64,000 nucleotides of DNA from Brucella gallinifaecis (GTDB lineage: Bacteria; Pseudomonadota; Alphaproteobacteria; Rhizobiales; Rhizobiaceae). Both the position numbers and the translations under genes were made by a program. Shown here in pieces: positions 42,958 to 53,525 of the stretch (positions are counted from its first letter, which is position 1; each line of letters begins with the position of its first letter). Where the stretch lies: NCBI RefSeq assembly GCF_006476605.1, contig NZ_ML636805.1, positions 124,001 to 188,000 of the forward strand, read 5' to 3'. The notes under the pieces were generated by a model. The model was not told the DNA's origin, did not search any database, and saw nothing but the letters and a program-made list of their open reading frames with translations.

Positions 42958-43572
42958 TTAGAAAATGGCCACGCCCTGAAGTGCTTCATTAAGAAGGGCT
43001 TCATACTCTTTGCGATTGACTTCTATCGCACCAAAGCGTTCCAGATGCGTTGTCGTAAATTGCGTATCCAGTAGCACAAATCCTTGCTTTTTGAGGTGCT
43101 CCACCAGAAAAGCAAGGCAGACTTTTGATGCGTCACGCTTGCGCGTAAACATGCTTTCGCCAAAAAAAGCCCGCCCGAGCGTCACACCATAAAGCCCACC
43201 TGCGAGCTGGCCGTCATGCCATGCTTCAACTGTATGACAATGACCGGCTGCAAAGAGTTTACCATAGGCTTCGCGGATGGGTGCATTGATCCATGTCCGT
43301 GCACGTTCACCGGTGCCACTTGCGCAGCCATTGATAACGCCCTCGAAATCGCTGTCCAGCCTGATTTCGAAACGTGCTTGCCGGATGATTTTTTGAAGGC
43401 TTTTGGGGACGTGGAAGTCTTCAAGCGGGATGATGCCGCGTTTTTCAGGACGAACCCAGAAAATCTCGGGATCGTCCGCTTCTTCGGCCATCGGGAAAAC
43501 CCCGGTGGCATAGGCCCGCAGGAGCAATTCCGGGTCGATTGAATAGTCGTCCGGGGAGGCTCCTGCGGTCAC
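42958..43572 (-). CDS. aat: Leucyl/phenylalanyl-tRNA-protein transferase
   Basis: 204 residues from GTG 43572, which has AGGA twelve bases upstream inside the end of accC; a longer frame to 43626 would overlap accC by 49 bases. Family motifs: [16 protein letters not shown] near the N-terminus, [68 protein letters not shown]. It adds Leu or Phe to N-terminal Lys/Arg for ClpS-ClpAP degradation. It follows accC in a reverse-strand operon. Confidence 0.95.
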   Translation of the reverse strand: MTAGASPDDYSIDPELLLRAYATGVFPMAEEADDPEIFWVRPEKRGIIPLEDFHVPKSLQKIIRQARFEIRLDSDFEGVINGCASGTGERARTWINAPIREAYGKLFAAGHCHTVEAWHDGQLAGGLYGVTLGRAFFGESMFTRKRDASKVCLAFLVEHLKKQGFVLLDTQFTTTHLERFGAIEVNRKEYEALLNEALQGVAIF

Positions 43573-43577
43573 TTTAT

Positions 43578-44936
43578 TTATGCATCCTGTGTTGCAGACT
43601 GTTCTGCCAGATATTTTTCCAGCCAATGGATATCATAATCGCCATTGGCAATATCCTGATTGGAAATAAGGTCCTGAAACAGGGGCAGGGTCGTCTTGAC
43701 GCCATCGACCACGAATTCATCAAGCGCACGCCGCAGACGCATCATGCATTCAACGCGGTTGCGGCCATGAACAATCAGCTTACCGATCAGGCTGTCATAA
43801 TAAGGCGGAATGCGATAGCCGGAATAAACGCCTGAATCCACACGAATACCAAGGCCGCCCGGCGTATGATAATGGGTAATCAACCCCGGTGAAGGCATGA
43901 AACTGCGCGGATCTTCAGCATTGATGCGGCATTCAATAGCATGGCCAGAGAAGCGTACATCATCCTGTTTGACCGAAAGGCCGAGGCCTGCTGCGACACG
44001 GATCTGCTCATGAACAAGGTCGATGCCGGTGATAGCTTCTGTTACCGGATGCTCGACCTGAAGACGGGTGTTCATTTCGATGAAATAAAATTCGCCGTTT
44101 TCATACAAAAACTCGATCGTTCCTGCACCGCGATAGCCCATATCGGCAACAGCATTGGCACAGATCATACCGATCTTGTCACGCGCTTCAGCGTTCAGAG
44201 CAGGTGAATTGGCTTCTTCCCAGACCTTCTGGTGACGGCGCTGCAATGAACAATCGCGTTCACCAAGATGGATCGCATTGCCTGCACCATCGCCCATGAC
44301 CTGCACTTCGATATGACGTGGCTTTTCGAGATACTTCTCGATATAGACTGCATCATCACCAAAGGCAGCACCTGCTTCAGTACGAGCTGTTGCAAGGGCG
44401 ACCGCCAAATCTTCTTCGGTCTTTGCAACCTTCATACCGCGGCCACCACCACCGGCAGATGCCTTGATGATGACCGGATAGCCGATTTCCTTTGCGATGC
44501 GCTTGGCTTCACCTTCGTCGGTCACGCCACCATCAGAACCCGGGACAACTGGAATGCCAAGGCGCTTTGCCGTGCGCTTGGCTTCGATCTTGTCGCCCAT
44601 GGTGCGGATATGCGAAGAGGTCGGTCCGATGAAGGTAATGCTGTGTGCTTCAAGAATTTCAGCAAACTTGGCATTTTCCGACAGAAAGCCATAACCCGGA
44701 TGGATCGCATCCGCGCCGGTGATTTCGCATGCAGCAACGATTTGATGAATATTCAGATAGCTGTCGCGTGATGGAGGTGGTCCAATGCATACACTTTCGT
44801 CCGCAAGACGGACATGCATTGCATCAGCATCTGCCGTGGAGTGCACGGCGACCGTCTTGATGCCCAGTTCTTTACAAGCCCTGAGCACACGAAGAGCGAT
44901 TTCGCCACGATTGGCTATGAGTATCTTTTGAAACAT
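43578..44936 (-). CDS. accC: Acetyl-CoA carboxylase, biotin carboxylase subunit
   Basis: 452 residues from ATG 44936 ([17 protein letters not shown]); an ATG 21 bases upstream is less likely. ATP-grasp signature [37 protein letters not shown] and [18 protein letters not shown] are all present. It carboxylates biotin on AccB, the first step of fatty acid synthesis. The order aroQ-accB-accC-aat on one strand is usual in Rhizobiales. Confidence 0.97.
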   Translation of the reverse strand: MFQKILIANRGEIALRVLRACKELGIKTVAVHSTADADAMHVRLADESVCIGPPPSRDSYLNIHQIVAACEITGADAIHPGYGFLSENAKFAEILEAHSITFIGPTSSHIRTMGDKIEAKRTAKRLGIPVVPGSDGGVTDEGEAKRIAKEIGYPVIIKASAGGGGRGMKVAKTEEDLAVALATARTEAGAAFGDDAVYIEKYLEKPRHIEVQVMGDGAGNAIHLGERDCSLQRRHQKVWEEANSPALNAEARDKIGMICANAVADMGYRGAGTIEFLYENGEFYFIEMNTRLQVEHPVTEAITGIDLVHEQIRVAAGLGLSVKQDDVRFSGHAIECRINAEDPRSFMPSPGLITHYHTPGGLGIRVDSGVYSGYRIPPYYDSLIGKLIVHGRNRVECMMRLRRALDEFVVDGVKTTLPLFQDLISNQDIANGDYDIHWLEKYLAEQSATQDA

Positions 44937-44976
44937 TGCGCTTTGCTGCCCGTTCATTGAATAAGCCGAAATTCTA

Positions 44977-45025
44977 AAGCATGTCTCCCAAAAGTGAGAA
45001 CCGGTTTTGGGATAAAGACATGCTT
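44977..45025. repeat. Palindromic intergenic repeat between accC and accB
   Basis: Ten-base arms aagcatgtct/agacatgctt enclose inner arms cccaaaa/ttttggg around agtgagaaccgg. A tagagcg/cgctcta pair follows at 45040-45080. The core resembles the other repeats near 48.6 and 58.9 kb. Confidence 0.8.
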
Positions 45026-45097
45026 AAAAACAAAGAAATAGAGCGAACGTTATGGATAGCATCAGGTGCGACACGCTCTAATGACCAGATGGTCGTC

Positions 45098-45562
45098 TTA
45101 TTCGATGACGACAAGCGGCTCGCCGAATTCGACGGGCTGCGCATCTTCGACCAATATAGCCTTGACCGTACCGGCGCGGGGAGCGGCGATCTGGTTCATG
45201 GTCTTCATGGCTTCGATAATCAGAAGCGTCTGGCCTTCCTTGACCTGTGTACCAACCTCGATGAAGTTGCGCGCACCGGGAGCCGGAGCCAGATAGGCAG
45301 TGCCGACCATTGGCGAAGGAACAGCATTTTTGCTCAGTTCTGCCTTGGTTGGCTCTGCCGCAACAGCCGCAGGTGCCGCAGCTGCAGCCGGAGCAGCAGC
45401 GGCTGGCAATACAGTGGCCGCTGCCTGCACAGTTACCTTGCGCGAAACACGGATACGCAGATCACCATGCTCGACTTCAATGTCGGTCAGGTCGGTTTCA
45501 TTGAGGATATCCGCCAGATCGCGGATTGTTTCTTTGTCGATGACGGAATTTTTGCTGGACAT
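45098..45562 (-). CDS. accB: Acetyl-CoA carboxylase biotin carboxyl carrier protein
   Basis: 154 residues. An N-terminal helical part ([21 protein letters not shown]) is followed by an Ala/Pro linker (about 46-72) and the biotinyl domain with the modified Lys120 in EAMKTMN. It carries biotin between AccC and AccDA. It follows aroQ by eleven bases; accC lies 160 bases downstream beyond a palindromic repeat. Confidence 0.96.
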   Translation of the reverse strand: MSSKNSVIDKETIRDLADILNETDLTDIEVEHGDLRIRVSRKVTVQAAATVLPAAAAPAAAAAPAAVAAEPTKAELSKNAVPSPMVGTAYLAPAPGARNFIEVGTQVKEGQTLLIIEAMKTMNQIAAPRAGTVKAILVEDAQPVEFGEPLVVIE

Positions 45563-45573
45563 ATCAGGCCCCT

Positions 45574-46035
45574 TTACGCTTGCCCGTTGTTTTCTTCTTC
45601 TTTGGCAATTGCCGCGAGTGCGCGCAGGCCGAGCAGGTATCCTTCCGCGCCAAAGCCGCAGATAACGCCTTTGGCGACTGCGGAGACATAGGAGTGATGC
45701 CGGAACGCCTCACGCGCATGTATGTTCGACAGATGCACTTCCACGGCCGTTACCCTGGCCGAACGAATAGCATCGTGAATAGCAACTGATGTATGACTGT
45801 AAGCTGCGGGATTGATCAGGACATAAGCGTTTTTGTCGCCTGCTTCCTGAATCCAGCTAACCAGGTCACCTTCGTAATTTGTCTGGCGAAAATCGACGCT
45901 AAGGCCCAGTTGTTCAGCCAAGCGTTTGCAGTCCGCTTCGATGTCATCGAGCGTTGCCACACCATAAATTCCCGGCTCACGTTTCCCAAGAAGATTGAGA
46001 TTTGGGCCGTTCAGAACAAAAACCGTTTTGACCAT
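45574..46035 (-). CDS. aroQ: 3-dehydroquinate dehydratase, type II
   Basis: 153 residues. [17 protein letters not shown] with catalytic Tyr24, [29 protein letters not shown] and [21 protein letters not shown] with the catalytic His. It converts 3-dehydroquinate to 3-dehydroshikimate in the shikimate pathway. It heads the accBC operon on the reverse strand. Confidence 0.97.
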   Translation of the reverse strand: MVKTVFVLNGPNLNLLGKREPGIYGVATLDDIEADCKRLAEQLGLSVDFRQTNYEGDLVSWIQEAGDKNAYVLINPAAYSHTSVAIHDAIRSARVTAVEVHLSNIHAREAFRHHSYVSAVAKGVICGFGAEGYLLGLRALAAIAKEEENNGQA

Positions 46036-46270
46036 GTTCTTCCGTGATTGATTACGGGCCTGTTACGAAATTTCGATTACACTTCGCATTTCATATAGAG
46101 GGCTTGGATGCAAGCCGAAACCCTCTAAATGAATAGGAATGTTCAACCACAGCCTTTTTTCCGCTATTCTTTGTGGAATGAATGCAATTTGCAGTAAAAT
46201 AGACGTTTACAGGATCGGATTGTATGATTGCGCCATCTGAAAATTTCAACAGGGCGCAATCTCACTGCCT

Positions 46271-47086
46271 TTAGCTCTTGTCAGCAGAACGGGCGGTGGC
46301 GATTCTTTCAATCAGCCCTTCGGCCCCGATTGCTCCCGGAACAAGATCATTTCCAATGATGTAGGAAGGTGTTCCGGTAATATTGAGCTTTTGAGCGAGC
46401 TGATAGGTTTCCTGAAAGGCATTGGTGATTGCCGGATCCTTCATTTTTTCGCGAAGCTTTGCTTCATCGGCTCCGAGCTTGACCGCATCAGCAATTGCCG
46501 AATCTTCCGTAGCACGGCTTGATGCACCTAAAAGAGCTTCATGATAGGCAGCGTATTTCTCCGGCATCAGAGCTTTGAAAGCCTGCGCGACAATATGAGC
46601 CCTCATGGAATCCGGTCCGAGGATCGGAAGCTCCTTCAACACGAAACGAACATTCGGATCGTGTTTGAGGATTGTCTGCATATCAGGAAGGGCGCGTTTG
46701 CAATATCCGCAATTATAATCAAAAAACTCATAAACGGTGACATCGCCATCAGGATTGCCGAATACAGAATCATAGGCAGGATTGAAGAGCTGGTTCTGAC
46801 TTGAAGCCAGAACTTTTTTTACTTCCTCCTGAGCGGCTTCCGCCTGTTTCGTTTCAAGTGCTGTCTGCACGTCGATCATGATTTCAGGGTTTTGCAGCAG
46901 ATAGTTGCGGACAATAGTCTCAACATCCTGTTGGGACATTGCCGGGCTTGCGGCCGTTTCGACAGCTGCTGCCGGTGCTGGCTGGTTGGCATTGCCAGCA
47001 TAATAGCCCGCAGCAACTGCAGCAGCACCAATAACGCCGCCTGCAAGCGTGCCTATAACCACATTTTTCATATCAATCACTTTCAT
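46271..47086 (-). CDS. DsbA-family periplasmic thiol oxidoreductase
   Basis: 271 residues. An N-terminal membrane anchor (VVIGTLAGGVIGAAAVAAGYYAG) is followed by an Ala/Pro-rich spacer, a helical ScsC/Com1-type N-terminal domain (about 50-100) and a thioredoxin domain with active site CGYC at 126-129 in FFDYNCGYCKRALP and cis-Pro TGTPSYIIG. It should oxidise or isomerise disulfides in the periplasm. Start ATG 47086 or the ATG five codons on. It follows the M48 protease gene on the same strand. Confidence 0.9.
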   Translation of the reverse strand: MKVIDMKNVVIGTLAGGVIGAAAVAAGYYAGNANQPAPAAAVETAASPAMSQQDVETIVRNYLLQNPEIMIDVQTALETKQAEAAQEEVKKVLASSQNQLFNPAYDSVFGNPDGDVTVYEFFDYNCGYCKRALPDMQTILKHDPNVRFVLKELPILGPDSMRAHIVAQAFKALMPEKYAAYHEALLGASSRATEDSAIADAVKLGADEAKLREKMKDPAITNAFQETYQLAQKLNITGTPSYIIGNDLVPGAIGAEGLIERIATARSADKS

Positions 47087-47133
47087 TCGTTCTGAAAATC
47101 TGCCGGAACCTCTTGAGAGGATGTTGCTGGCTG

Positions 47134-48555
47134 TTATTTTTTGGCCTTGGCATTGATGATGTCCTGCGCCCGAAGCCAGTCGGGAGTGCCTCGTTTCATC
47201 TGCTTTTGAGCGCGTATAGCAAATATCTGAGCCTGTTGTAGTTTACCGGAATAGTAGTTCATATCGGCTGTGGCAAGATCAGCCCGGGCTATGTCGCCAG
47301 ACTGGCCATAAGCCTGCGCAAGATAGCCATATCCTCCGGGGAATTCAGGATCCGCTGCAATACCTGCTTTTAACTCTTTGATTGCATTAGGCATATTGGC
47401 CTTTGTGCCGGTAAGCATAAGAGCGCGGCCATAGCTCATCCGCAGCAATGGAGACTTGCGCGTGTCCAATGCAACGGCCCGCTGGAAAGATTTTGCAGCG
47501 CCTTGTGTATCATTTGCCTTGATCAGCACTTCTCCCATCATTTCATGGAAATACGGGTTCTTGGGCTGTTCTTTAATCAGTGCTTGGAATTTGGGGATTG
47601 CGGATTTGGCCGAACCGTTCAGATAAGTGCTGATTGCATTACCGTAACGGGCGGGTAAACCGCCGGGATTGGAGCGAAACATGCGTTGCAATGCACCCAT
47701 ATTGTTGGAATAGGCCGCTATTTTGGCGCGTGCCATATCGTGCCGCAGCTGTAACGCGGCTGAATCCGTCTTATTATAATTGGGGCTTTTTTTCGCAAGT
47801 TCCTGAAGATTGGCGATGCGTTCGCGCGGCAATGGGTGGCTGATGCGATATTGATCAATTTGTGTACCTGAAAGCGATAGCGCAGTGGCAAAGCGCTGGA
47901 AGGTATCGAGCATTCCCTTGGTCGATTGGCCTGTTGCATTGAGATAATTCACAGCAAGACGATCAGCCGTGATTTCTTCCGTACGCTGATAGCTCAACAG
48001 GTTGCGCATCGCCATTTCGTTACTTCCCATGGCAATGCCACCGCCGGCACCCGCAGCACTGCCGCTGCCTGTTGCTGCACCTGCCACTCCAACACCAACA
48101 CCAAGCAACATGCCAATAACAGCCATAGTTCGGGCACGGCCCAGCTGCTCGCGCAAGCGATCCTGATGTCCTCCTGCCAGATGCCCGGCTTCATGGGCGA
48201 TAACACCAATGATTTCATTGGGTGTTTCCGATTGCATGATTGCACCGGTATTGATGAAGATACGGCGTCCATCGACAAAAGCATTGAAGCTTTGGGAATT
48301 GACAAGGATGACGCGAACGCCGCGACTGCCCAATTTGGCTGCTTTAAGGATGGGGGCTGCATAATCAGAAACCAGCGCCTCGATTTCTGCGTCTCGCACA
48401 ATAGGAACGCCGCCGCCACGTGACTGTGCCTGTGCCTGTGTAGGCAATACGCCTGTAACGGCGACAGCAAGTGCGGCAAATGCGGCGACTGAACGGCGCA
48501 TTATATTATGAAATGAAAATGCTCTGGCTGAAAAACCTGCAGTCATGCTTGCCAT
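47134..48555 (-). CDS. M48 metalloprotease with TPR domain (BepA-like)
   Basis: 473 residues from ATG 48555, which has GGGGAG five bases upstream; other ATGs lie at 48567 and 48546. A signal peptide ends near AQAQS. The zinc site HEAGH is at 121-125, with the third ligand in RTEEITADRLAV. Gly-rich stretches follow. From about 300 on are TPR repeats (FHEMMGEVLIKANDTQGAAKSFQRAVAL). BepA-type proteases control outer-membrane protein assembly. A 47-base gap separates it from the DsbA-like gene. Confidence 0.92.
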   Translation of the reverse strand: MASMTAGFSARAFSFHNIMRRSVAAFAALAVAVTGVLPTQAQAQSRGGGVPIVRDAEIEALVSDYAAPILKAAKLGSRGVRVILVNSQSFNAFVDGRRIFINTGAIMQSETPNEIIGVIAHEAGHLAGGHQDRLREQLGRARTMAVIGMLLGVGVGVAGAATGSGSAAGAGGGIAMGSNEMAMRNLLSYQRTEEITADRLAVNYLNATGQSTKGMLDTFQRFATALSLSGTQIDQYRISHPLPRERIANLQELAKKSPNYNKTDSAALQLRHDMARAKIAAYSNNMGALQRMFRSNPGGLPARYGNAISTYLNGSAKSAIPKFQALIKEQPKNPYFHEMMGEVLIKANDTQGAAKSFQRAVALDTRKSPLLRMSYGRALMLTGTKANMPNAIKELKAGIAADPEFPGGYGYLAQAYGQSGDIARADLATADMNYYSGKLQQAQIFAIRAQKQMKRGTPDWLRAQDIINAKAKK

Positions 48556-48591
48556 TTTTCTCCCCATCCTAGGCGCCTTGCTGCGAATCTT

Positions 48592-48621
48592 GTTCCGAAA
48601 ACCGGTCCCACTTTTCGGGAT
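48592..48621. repeat. Palindromic intergenic repeat upstream of the M48 gene
   Basis: ttccgaaaaccggtccca and cttttcggga form imperfect inverted arms related to the repeats at 44977 and 58883. It lies in the divergent spacer between the M48 and aminotransferase genes. Confidence 0.65.
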
Positions 48622-48749
48622 GTGTTCCAGTTTAAAGGCTTTATCTTAAACTTCACTGCTGTTTTTACCTAAAGATGCTGTTGCTTTACCAATCCGGCGA
48701 TTATAGGGCGAGGAGTATATATTGCATTCCTTGCATTTTGGAGGCTGAG

Positions 48750-49913
48750 TTGAATACTCTTTCAAACCGTAGCGCGGTCGAACCATTTCACGCCATGGAT
48801 GTTCTGGCGCAGGCCAATCGTCGTCGGGCTGCGGGTCATCCGATTATTTCGATGGCTGTCGGACAGCCGGCCGACCCGGCACCTCATGCAGTGCGGCTGG
48901 CTGCGGAACGTGCTTTGAAAGATGGTCGCATCGGCTACACGGATGCACTTGGCCTTATTGATCTGCGTGAAGCGATTGCTGCACATTATGCGCAGAGTTA
49001 TGGCGTATCGGTTTCGCCTGAGCGTATTGCGGTCACGACTGGCTCATCGGCTGCCTTCAATCTGGCATTTCTGGTCTATTTCGATCCGGGGGACCGCGTT
49101 GCCATTACCCGTCCGGGTTATCCCGCTTATCGCAATATTCTGACGGCTCTTGGTCTGGAAGTGGTGGAAATTGCCAATGAAGGTGGAGCATCAGGAGCTT
49201 TAACAGCTCAGGCACTTGCTGCCGCCCATGCCGAAAAGCCATTGAAAGGGGTGCTTTTTGCAAGCCCTGCCAATCCTACAGGTGCCGTGATTGACAAACC
49301 GGACTTGCAGGCGATCATTGAAACTGCGCGTGATCTAGGTATTCGGGTGATTTCTGATGAAATCTATCATCGACTTTCCTATGAAGAGGAAGACGTCACT
49401 GCATTGCAGATTTCCAATGATGTCACGATCATCAATTCGTTTTCAAAATATTATTGCATGACCGGCTGGCGCATTGGCTGGATGGTTTTGCCGGACGCTG
49501 ATGTGCGGGCAATCGAATGCCTTGGCCAGAGCCTTTATATTTCTGCCCCCGAACTTTCGCAGCGTGCAGCAATTGAAGCATTCAATGCAACTGCAGAACT
49601 GGAGCGCGTCAAGGATCGCTATCGTCAGAACCGGAAAATCCTGCTCGATCACTTGCCGGCAATGGGATTAAGCCTTGCTGCACCAATGGATGGTGCATTT
49701 TATGCCTATTGCGATGTTTCACGCTTTACCAATGACAGTATGGAATTCGCACGCCGCATGATCGAAGAAACCAATATAGCAGCCACGCCGGGACGTGATT
49801 TTGATCCGGTTGACGGGCATCGCACGATGCGTTTTTCCTATGCAGGCAGTGTGGAGGAAATTGAGGAAGCAGTTCGCCGTCTGGAATTATGGTTGCCACA
49901 ACAAAAAGCCTGA
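48750..49913 (+). CDS. Class I/II PLP aminotransferase
   Basis: 387 residues from TTG 48750, five bases after GGAGG. A longer frame to ATG 48675 would run over the promoter region. Fold type I motifs: VTTGSSAAFNLAFLVYFDPGDRVAITRPGYPAYR, FASPANPTGAVID, VISDEIYHRLSYE, and the PLP Lys in NSFSKYYCMTGWRIGWMV, then RFSYAGSVEEIEEA. Substrate is probably aspartate or an aromatic/branched amino acid; this cannot be settled here. A bidirectional terminator follows. Confidence 0.92.
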   Translation: MNTLSNRSAVEPFHAMDVLAQANRRRAAGHPIISMAVGQPADPAPHAVRLAAERALKDGRIGYTDALGLIDLREAIAAHYAQSYGVSVSPERIAVTTGSSAAFNLAFLVYFDPGDRVAITRPGYPAYRNILTALGLEVVEIANEGGASGALTAQALAAAHAEKPLKGVLFASPANPTGAVIDKPDLQAIIETARDLGIRVISDEIYHRLSYEEEDVTALQISNDVTIINSFSKYYCMTGWRIGWMVLPDADVRAIECLGQSLYISAPELSQRAAIEAFNATAELERVKDRYRQNRKILLDHLPAMGLSLAAPMDGAFYAYCDVSRFTNDSMEFARRMIEETNIAATPGRDFDPVDGHRTMRFSYAGSVEEIEEAVRRLELWLPQQKA

Positions 49914-49931
49914 ACAAAAAATGACAAAACA

Positions 49932-49959
49932 AAAAACCGGCGTTTCCGCCGGTTTTTTA
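49932..49959. terminator. Bidirectional terminator between aminotransferase and rne
   Basis: aaaaaccggcg-tttc-cgccggttttt, ten-base stem, with A-run before and T-run after, so it serves both converging genes. Confidence 0.92.
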
Positions 49960-49981
49960 TGTTGAATGCGAGGGTTAAAGC

Positions 49982-52810
49982 TTAGAAAAAGCCCTTTTTC
50001 TGCCACCAGCCGCCACGCTTTGGCTTCTGCTCTTCTTTTTCACTCGATGTCACCACCGGCTCAATAATTTTTTCAGGTTCTGCTGCCTTTTGCACCTCGA
50101 CTGGCTTTTCCGGTTCAGCAGCTTGCTCTACGCTTGGCTCGGCAATCGCAGCTTCTTTCACTTCCGGCTTGGCAGGAGCTTTGCGGGTCCGGCGTTTCGG
50201 CTTTACCACTTCGGCGTCTTCTACAGGTGCAGCGGCTTCAGAAGATGCTTCCTCTTCAACGACCTTCTTGCGACCGCGCGGCTTGCGTGCAGGCTTAGCC
50301 GGTTCCTCTGACGGATCGGCTGCAACAACATCGTCAGTTGTAGCTTCTTCGCTTTTTGCAGCTTTGCGACCGCGTGGTTTACGCACAGGCTTTGCAGGCT
50401 TTTCGACAATTTCAGCAACAGCTGCATCGGCTTCAGGGGCATTTGCTGCCTCAACTGTTGCTGTTTCAGCTGTGGCAACATCGCTGATAATGGCTTCAAC
50501 AGGGGCTACAATCGCGGTTTCAACAGGTGCCGGGATGACAGGTGTATAACCGACAAATTCAGGGTCAGGTAATTTCTGAGTTTGAAGATCATCCTCGCGG
50601 CGATTCTTTCGTCCACCACGGCGACCACGGCGACGCTTCTTACGGCGATCATCTTCGCTTTGTGAATTGCTGCTCTGGAGGTTTGTATCCTCCTCCTCAT
50701 CTTCGCCAGATGTTTCTGAGCTTAAATCCGTCTGTGCAGACTGCTCATCCTGATCGCGATCACGGCCACCGCGACGACGACGACGCTTGCGGCGCTTGTT
50801 ACGATCACCTTCTTCACCATTTTCATCGCGAGCCGATGCTTCAGACTTGATTTCTTCTTCCGTCTCATCGTCATCAAGCGGGATGTCCGGATCATTCAGA
50901 TCATCTTCATAAACGATAGGCGCGGCTGGATGGATTGTCACCGGACGCGTCGAAGGTGCTCCCTTGTCGATGACAAAATTCTGATGCCCGACACTGTCGT
51001 CGGCATCAATGCTGATTTCCACACCAAAGCGGCCTTCAAAATCAGCAAGAACCTGACGCTTGTGGTTCAACACATAGAGCGCAGATGCAACGGGTGCACG
51101 CACGATAATGTCATAACCCGAATGGCGCAGCAGATAATCTTCGATACCGCGAATAATGTGCAGTGCCATTGAAGAGTCGGAACGGACATGCCCCGTTCCG
51201 CCACAATGCTGGCAAACCTGCATTGTGCTTTCGAGAACAGAAGCACGAATGCGCTGGCGCGACATTTCCAGAAGACCGAAATGGGAAATACGGCCAACCT
51301 GAATACGCGCACGGTCGTCTTTCAGGCAGTCCTTCATCTTCTTTTCGACGGCGCGGTTATTGCGCTTTTCTTCCATGTCGATGAAATCAACGACAATCAG
51401 CCCGGCAAGGTCGCGCAGGCGCAATTGCCGTGCAACTTCTTCGGCCGCCTCCAGATTGGTCTGAAGCGCTGTGTCTTCGATTGAATGTTCACGGGTCGAG
51501 CGTCCCGAATTCACATCAATTGCTACCAGTGCTTCGGTCTGGTTAATGATGAGATATCCACCGGATTTCAGCGTCACCTGCGGCAGCAGCATGCGGTCAA
51601 GCTGTGCTTCCAGACCATAGCGTGTGAAAACAGGGGTCTGTTCGCGATAGGGCTGAACAACCTTGGCATGGCTCGGCATGAGCATGCGCATGAAGTCTTT
51701 AGCTTCGCGATAGCCGGTTTCACCCGCAACGAGAATTTCGGTGATGTCTTTATTATAAAGATCACGGATCGAACGTTTGATCAGGCTGCCTTCCTCATAA
51801 ACGAGAGAAGGGGCTGTGGATTGCAATGTCAGTGTCCGGACATTTTCCCACATGCGCATCAAATATTCATAGTCGCGCTTTACTTCCGCCTTGGTACGGT
51901 TGGCGCCAGCAGTACGCAGAATCACGCCCATGCCCTGCGGCACTTCGAGTTCCTTGACGATTTCCTTGAGACGCTTGCGATCCTGCGGATTGGTGATCTT
52001 GCGTGAAATACCACCACCACGGGCAGTATTGGGCATCAGAACGGAATAACGTCCAGCAAGCGACAGATAGGTTGTCAGCGCTGCACCCTTATTGCCGCGC
52101 TCTTCTTTCACCACCTGCACCAGAATGATCTGGCGGCGCTTGATGACTTCCTGAATATTATACTGACGTCGATTGGTCCGGCTATGCGAAGGAAGCTCCT
52201 CCATGGCATCTTCCGAACCAACGGATTCAACCATGTCTTCTTCGTTTTCGACATCGTTATCGTCGTCATCATCACTATCATTGGCTTCGATAGCTTCTGA
52301 TACGACGTCTCCGCTCTGCTTCATCAAGGCAATAGCGGGCGTACCGGCCACATAATTTACAAATGCCGGGCCGACCGGTTCTGCTGCCGGCACTCCGTTT
52401 GCAGCAATATTTGCGCTCTGTTCACCGTTTTGACCATCCCGACGTCCACGACGGCGATGACGACGCGACCGGTCGTTGTTTCTCACCTTCGGTTCATCTT
52501 CGTCATCGTCTTCTGCGCGTGCAGCTTTTGCTTCTGCTTCAAGCAGGGCAAGGCGATCAGCAACAGGGATCTGATAATAGTCCGGGTGGATTTCAGAGAA
52601 TGCGAGGAAGCCATGACGATTGCCGCCATATTCCACGAATGCAGCCTGAAGGGATGGCTCAACGCGCGTCACGCGTGCAAGATAAATATTTCCCTTTAAC
52701 TGCTTCTTGTGCTCCGATTCGAAATCGAATTCTTCAATCTTGTTCCCGCGCGTTACGATAACGCGTGTCTCCTCCGGGTGGGAGGCATCGATAAGCATTT
52801 TGTTTGACAT
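49982..52810 (-). CDS. rne: Ribonuclease E
   Basis: 942 residues. The N-terminal S1 domain is split by an acidic, Arg-rich insertion (about 90-215), usual in alphaproteobacteria. The catalytic domain has AIDVNSGRSTREHSIEDTA and LIVVDFIDMEEKRN with the metal-binding Asp residues, and the CQHCGGTGHVRS zinc link. The C-terminal half is disordered, with Arg-rich RNA-binding blocks (RKRRRRRGGRDRD) and Ala/Glu/Pro-rich repeats, ending GGWWQKKGFF. It starts mRNA decay and rRNA processing and scaffolds the degradosome. A long 5' untranslated stretch precedes it. Confidence 0.96.
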   Translation of the reverse strand: MSNKMLIDASHPEETRVIVTRGNKIEEFDFESEHKKQLKGNIYLARVTRVEPSLQAAFVEYGGNRHGFLAFSEIHPDYYQIPVADRLALLEAEAKAARAEDDDEDEPKVRNNDRSRRHRRRGRRDGQNGEQSANIAANGVPAAEPVGPAFVNYVAGTPAIALMKQSGDVVSEAIEANDSDDDDDNDVENEEDMVESVGSEDAMEELPSHSRTNRRQYNIQEVIKRRQIILVQVVKEERGNKGAALTTYLSLAGRYSVLMPNTARGGGISRKITNPQDRKRLKEIVKELEVPQGMGVILRTAGANRTKAEVKRDYEYLMRMWENVRTLTLQSTAPSLVYEEGSLIKRSIRDLYNKDITEILVAGETGYREAKDFMRMLMPSHAKVVQPYREQTPVFTRYGLEAQLDRMLLPQVTLKSGGYLIINQTEALVAIDVNSGRSTREHSIEDTALQTNLEAAEEVARQLRLRDLAGLIVVDFIDMEEKRNNRAVEKKMKDCLKDDRARIQVGRISHFGLLEMSRQRIRASVLESTMQVCQHCGGTGHVRSDSSMALHIIRGIEDYLLRHSGYDIIVRAPVASALYVLNHKRQVLADFEGRFGVEISIDADDSVGHQNFVIDKGAPSTRPVTIHPAAPIVYEDDLNDPDIPLDDDETEEEIKSEASARDENGEEGDRNKRRKRRRRRGGRDRDQDEQSAQTDLSSETSGEDEEEDTNLQSSNSQSEDDRRKKRRRGRRGGRKNRREDDLQTQKLPDPEFVGYTPVIPAPVETAIVAPVEAIISDVATAETATVEAANAPEADAAVAEIVEKPAKPVRKPRGRKAAKSEEATTDDVVAADPSEEPAKPARKPRGRKKVVEEEASSEAAAPVEDAEVVKPKRRTRKAPAKPEVKEAAIAEPSVEQAAEPEKPVEVQKAAEPEKIIEPVVTSSEKEEQKPKRGGWWQKKGFF

Positions 52811-53525
52811 TATTGTCTTTCCTGCCGGCGCTCAGACGCAAGCCGCGTGCGCCGGACGAAACCCTGAAGGCTGTCGTCCTGGCTGGGGAGCATCTGCCGG
52901 ATGATAATGGGTTCGGCGGAACAAAGGCTGCTGTGTCTGCGCGCGATGGCCAATTGGCGATCACGGTCTTCAGGCTTGCAATGGTCAGTCTTGCTTGACC
53001 CATAGCTGTTCCGTTCGAAACGACCTCATATATGGCCCGAAAAAGCCGGGCCGACCTCTTTGCTCTTTTAAGAGCACTGGCGACAGTGCGTATCCATGCG
53101 CCGTCGGCCGATTGAAAACGGAGGCGGCAGGGGAGCCGTATTCCGTTGAATTCTGTGCGGGTTAATGGGTGACGATTTTTTTACGCCACTGTTTTCGCTG
53201 GCTTTCCTCGCGCTCCGTTTTAAAAACCGGCAAACGATTCTGACAGCTACTCCATAACCTATCTTAGCTTTTATGGTGTCGTTCGAGTTATGACAAGTAT
53301 GAATATCAGTTGACACAATTATCGTAATTTGGCCGAAAGATGGGTATAGAAATTATAAAAGGGCCATGGAGGTTGCGTAAAACTGATCTCAAAGCCTTTG
53401 TTAACTATGATGCAATATGGTTTGATTCATCAAATGCACGCAATCATAAGTTTTGGACTGAACGGCCGATCTTCGCTTAATTTCTGGTCTTCGATTGATT
53501 TATTGTATTCGGATCGCGAGCACCT
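52811..53525. promoter_or_regulatory. 715-bp divergent spacer between rne and the amidase gene, long rne leader
   Basis: No convincing ORF in either strand. Hairpins occur at ggcccg/cgggcc (about 53033-53052), tgctct/agagca (53061-53076) and cactg-gcga-cagtg (53075-53088). Long structured rne leaders are known to allow RNase E to control its own mRNA; that this one does so is inferred. A TTGACA at 53310-53315 has no good -10 at the usual distance. Confidence 0.45.

Noticed and set aside
52734-53003. Possible small gene in the rne leader
   Set aside because: Overlaps the rne start, lacks a ribosome site and has random composition; better explained as leader RNA.
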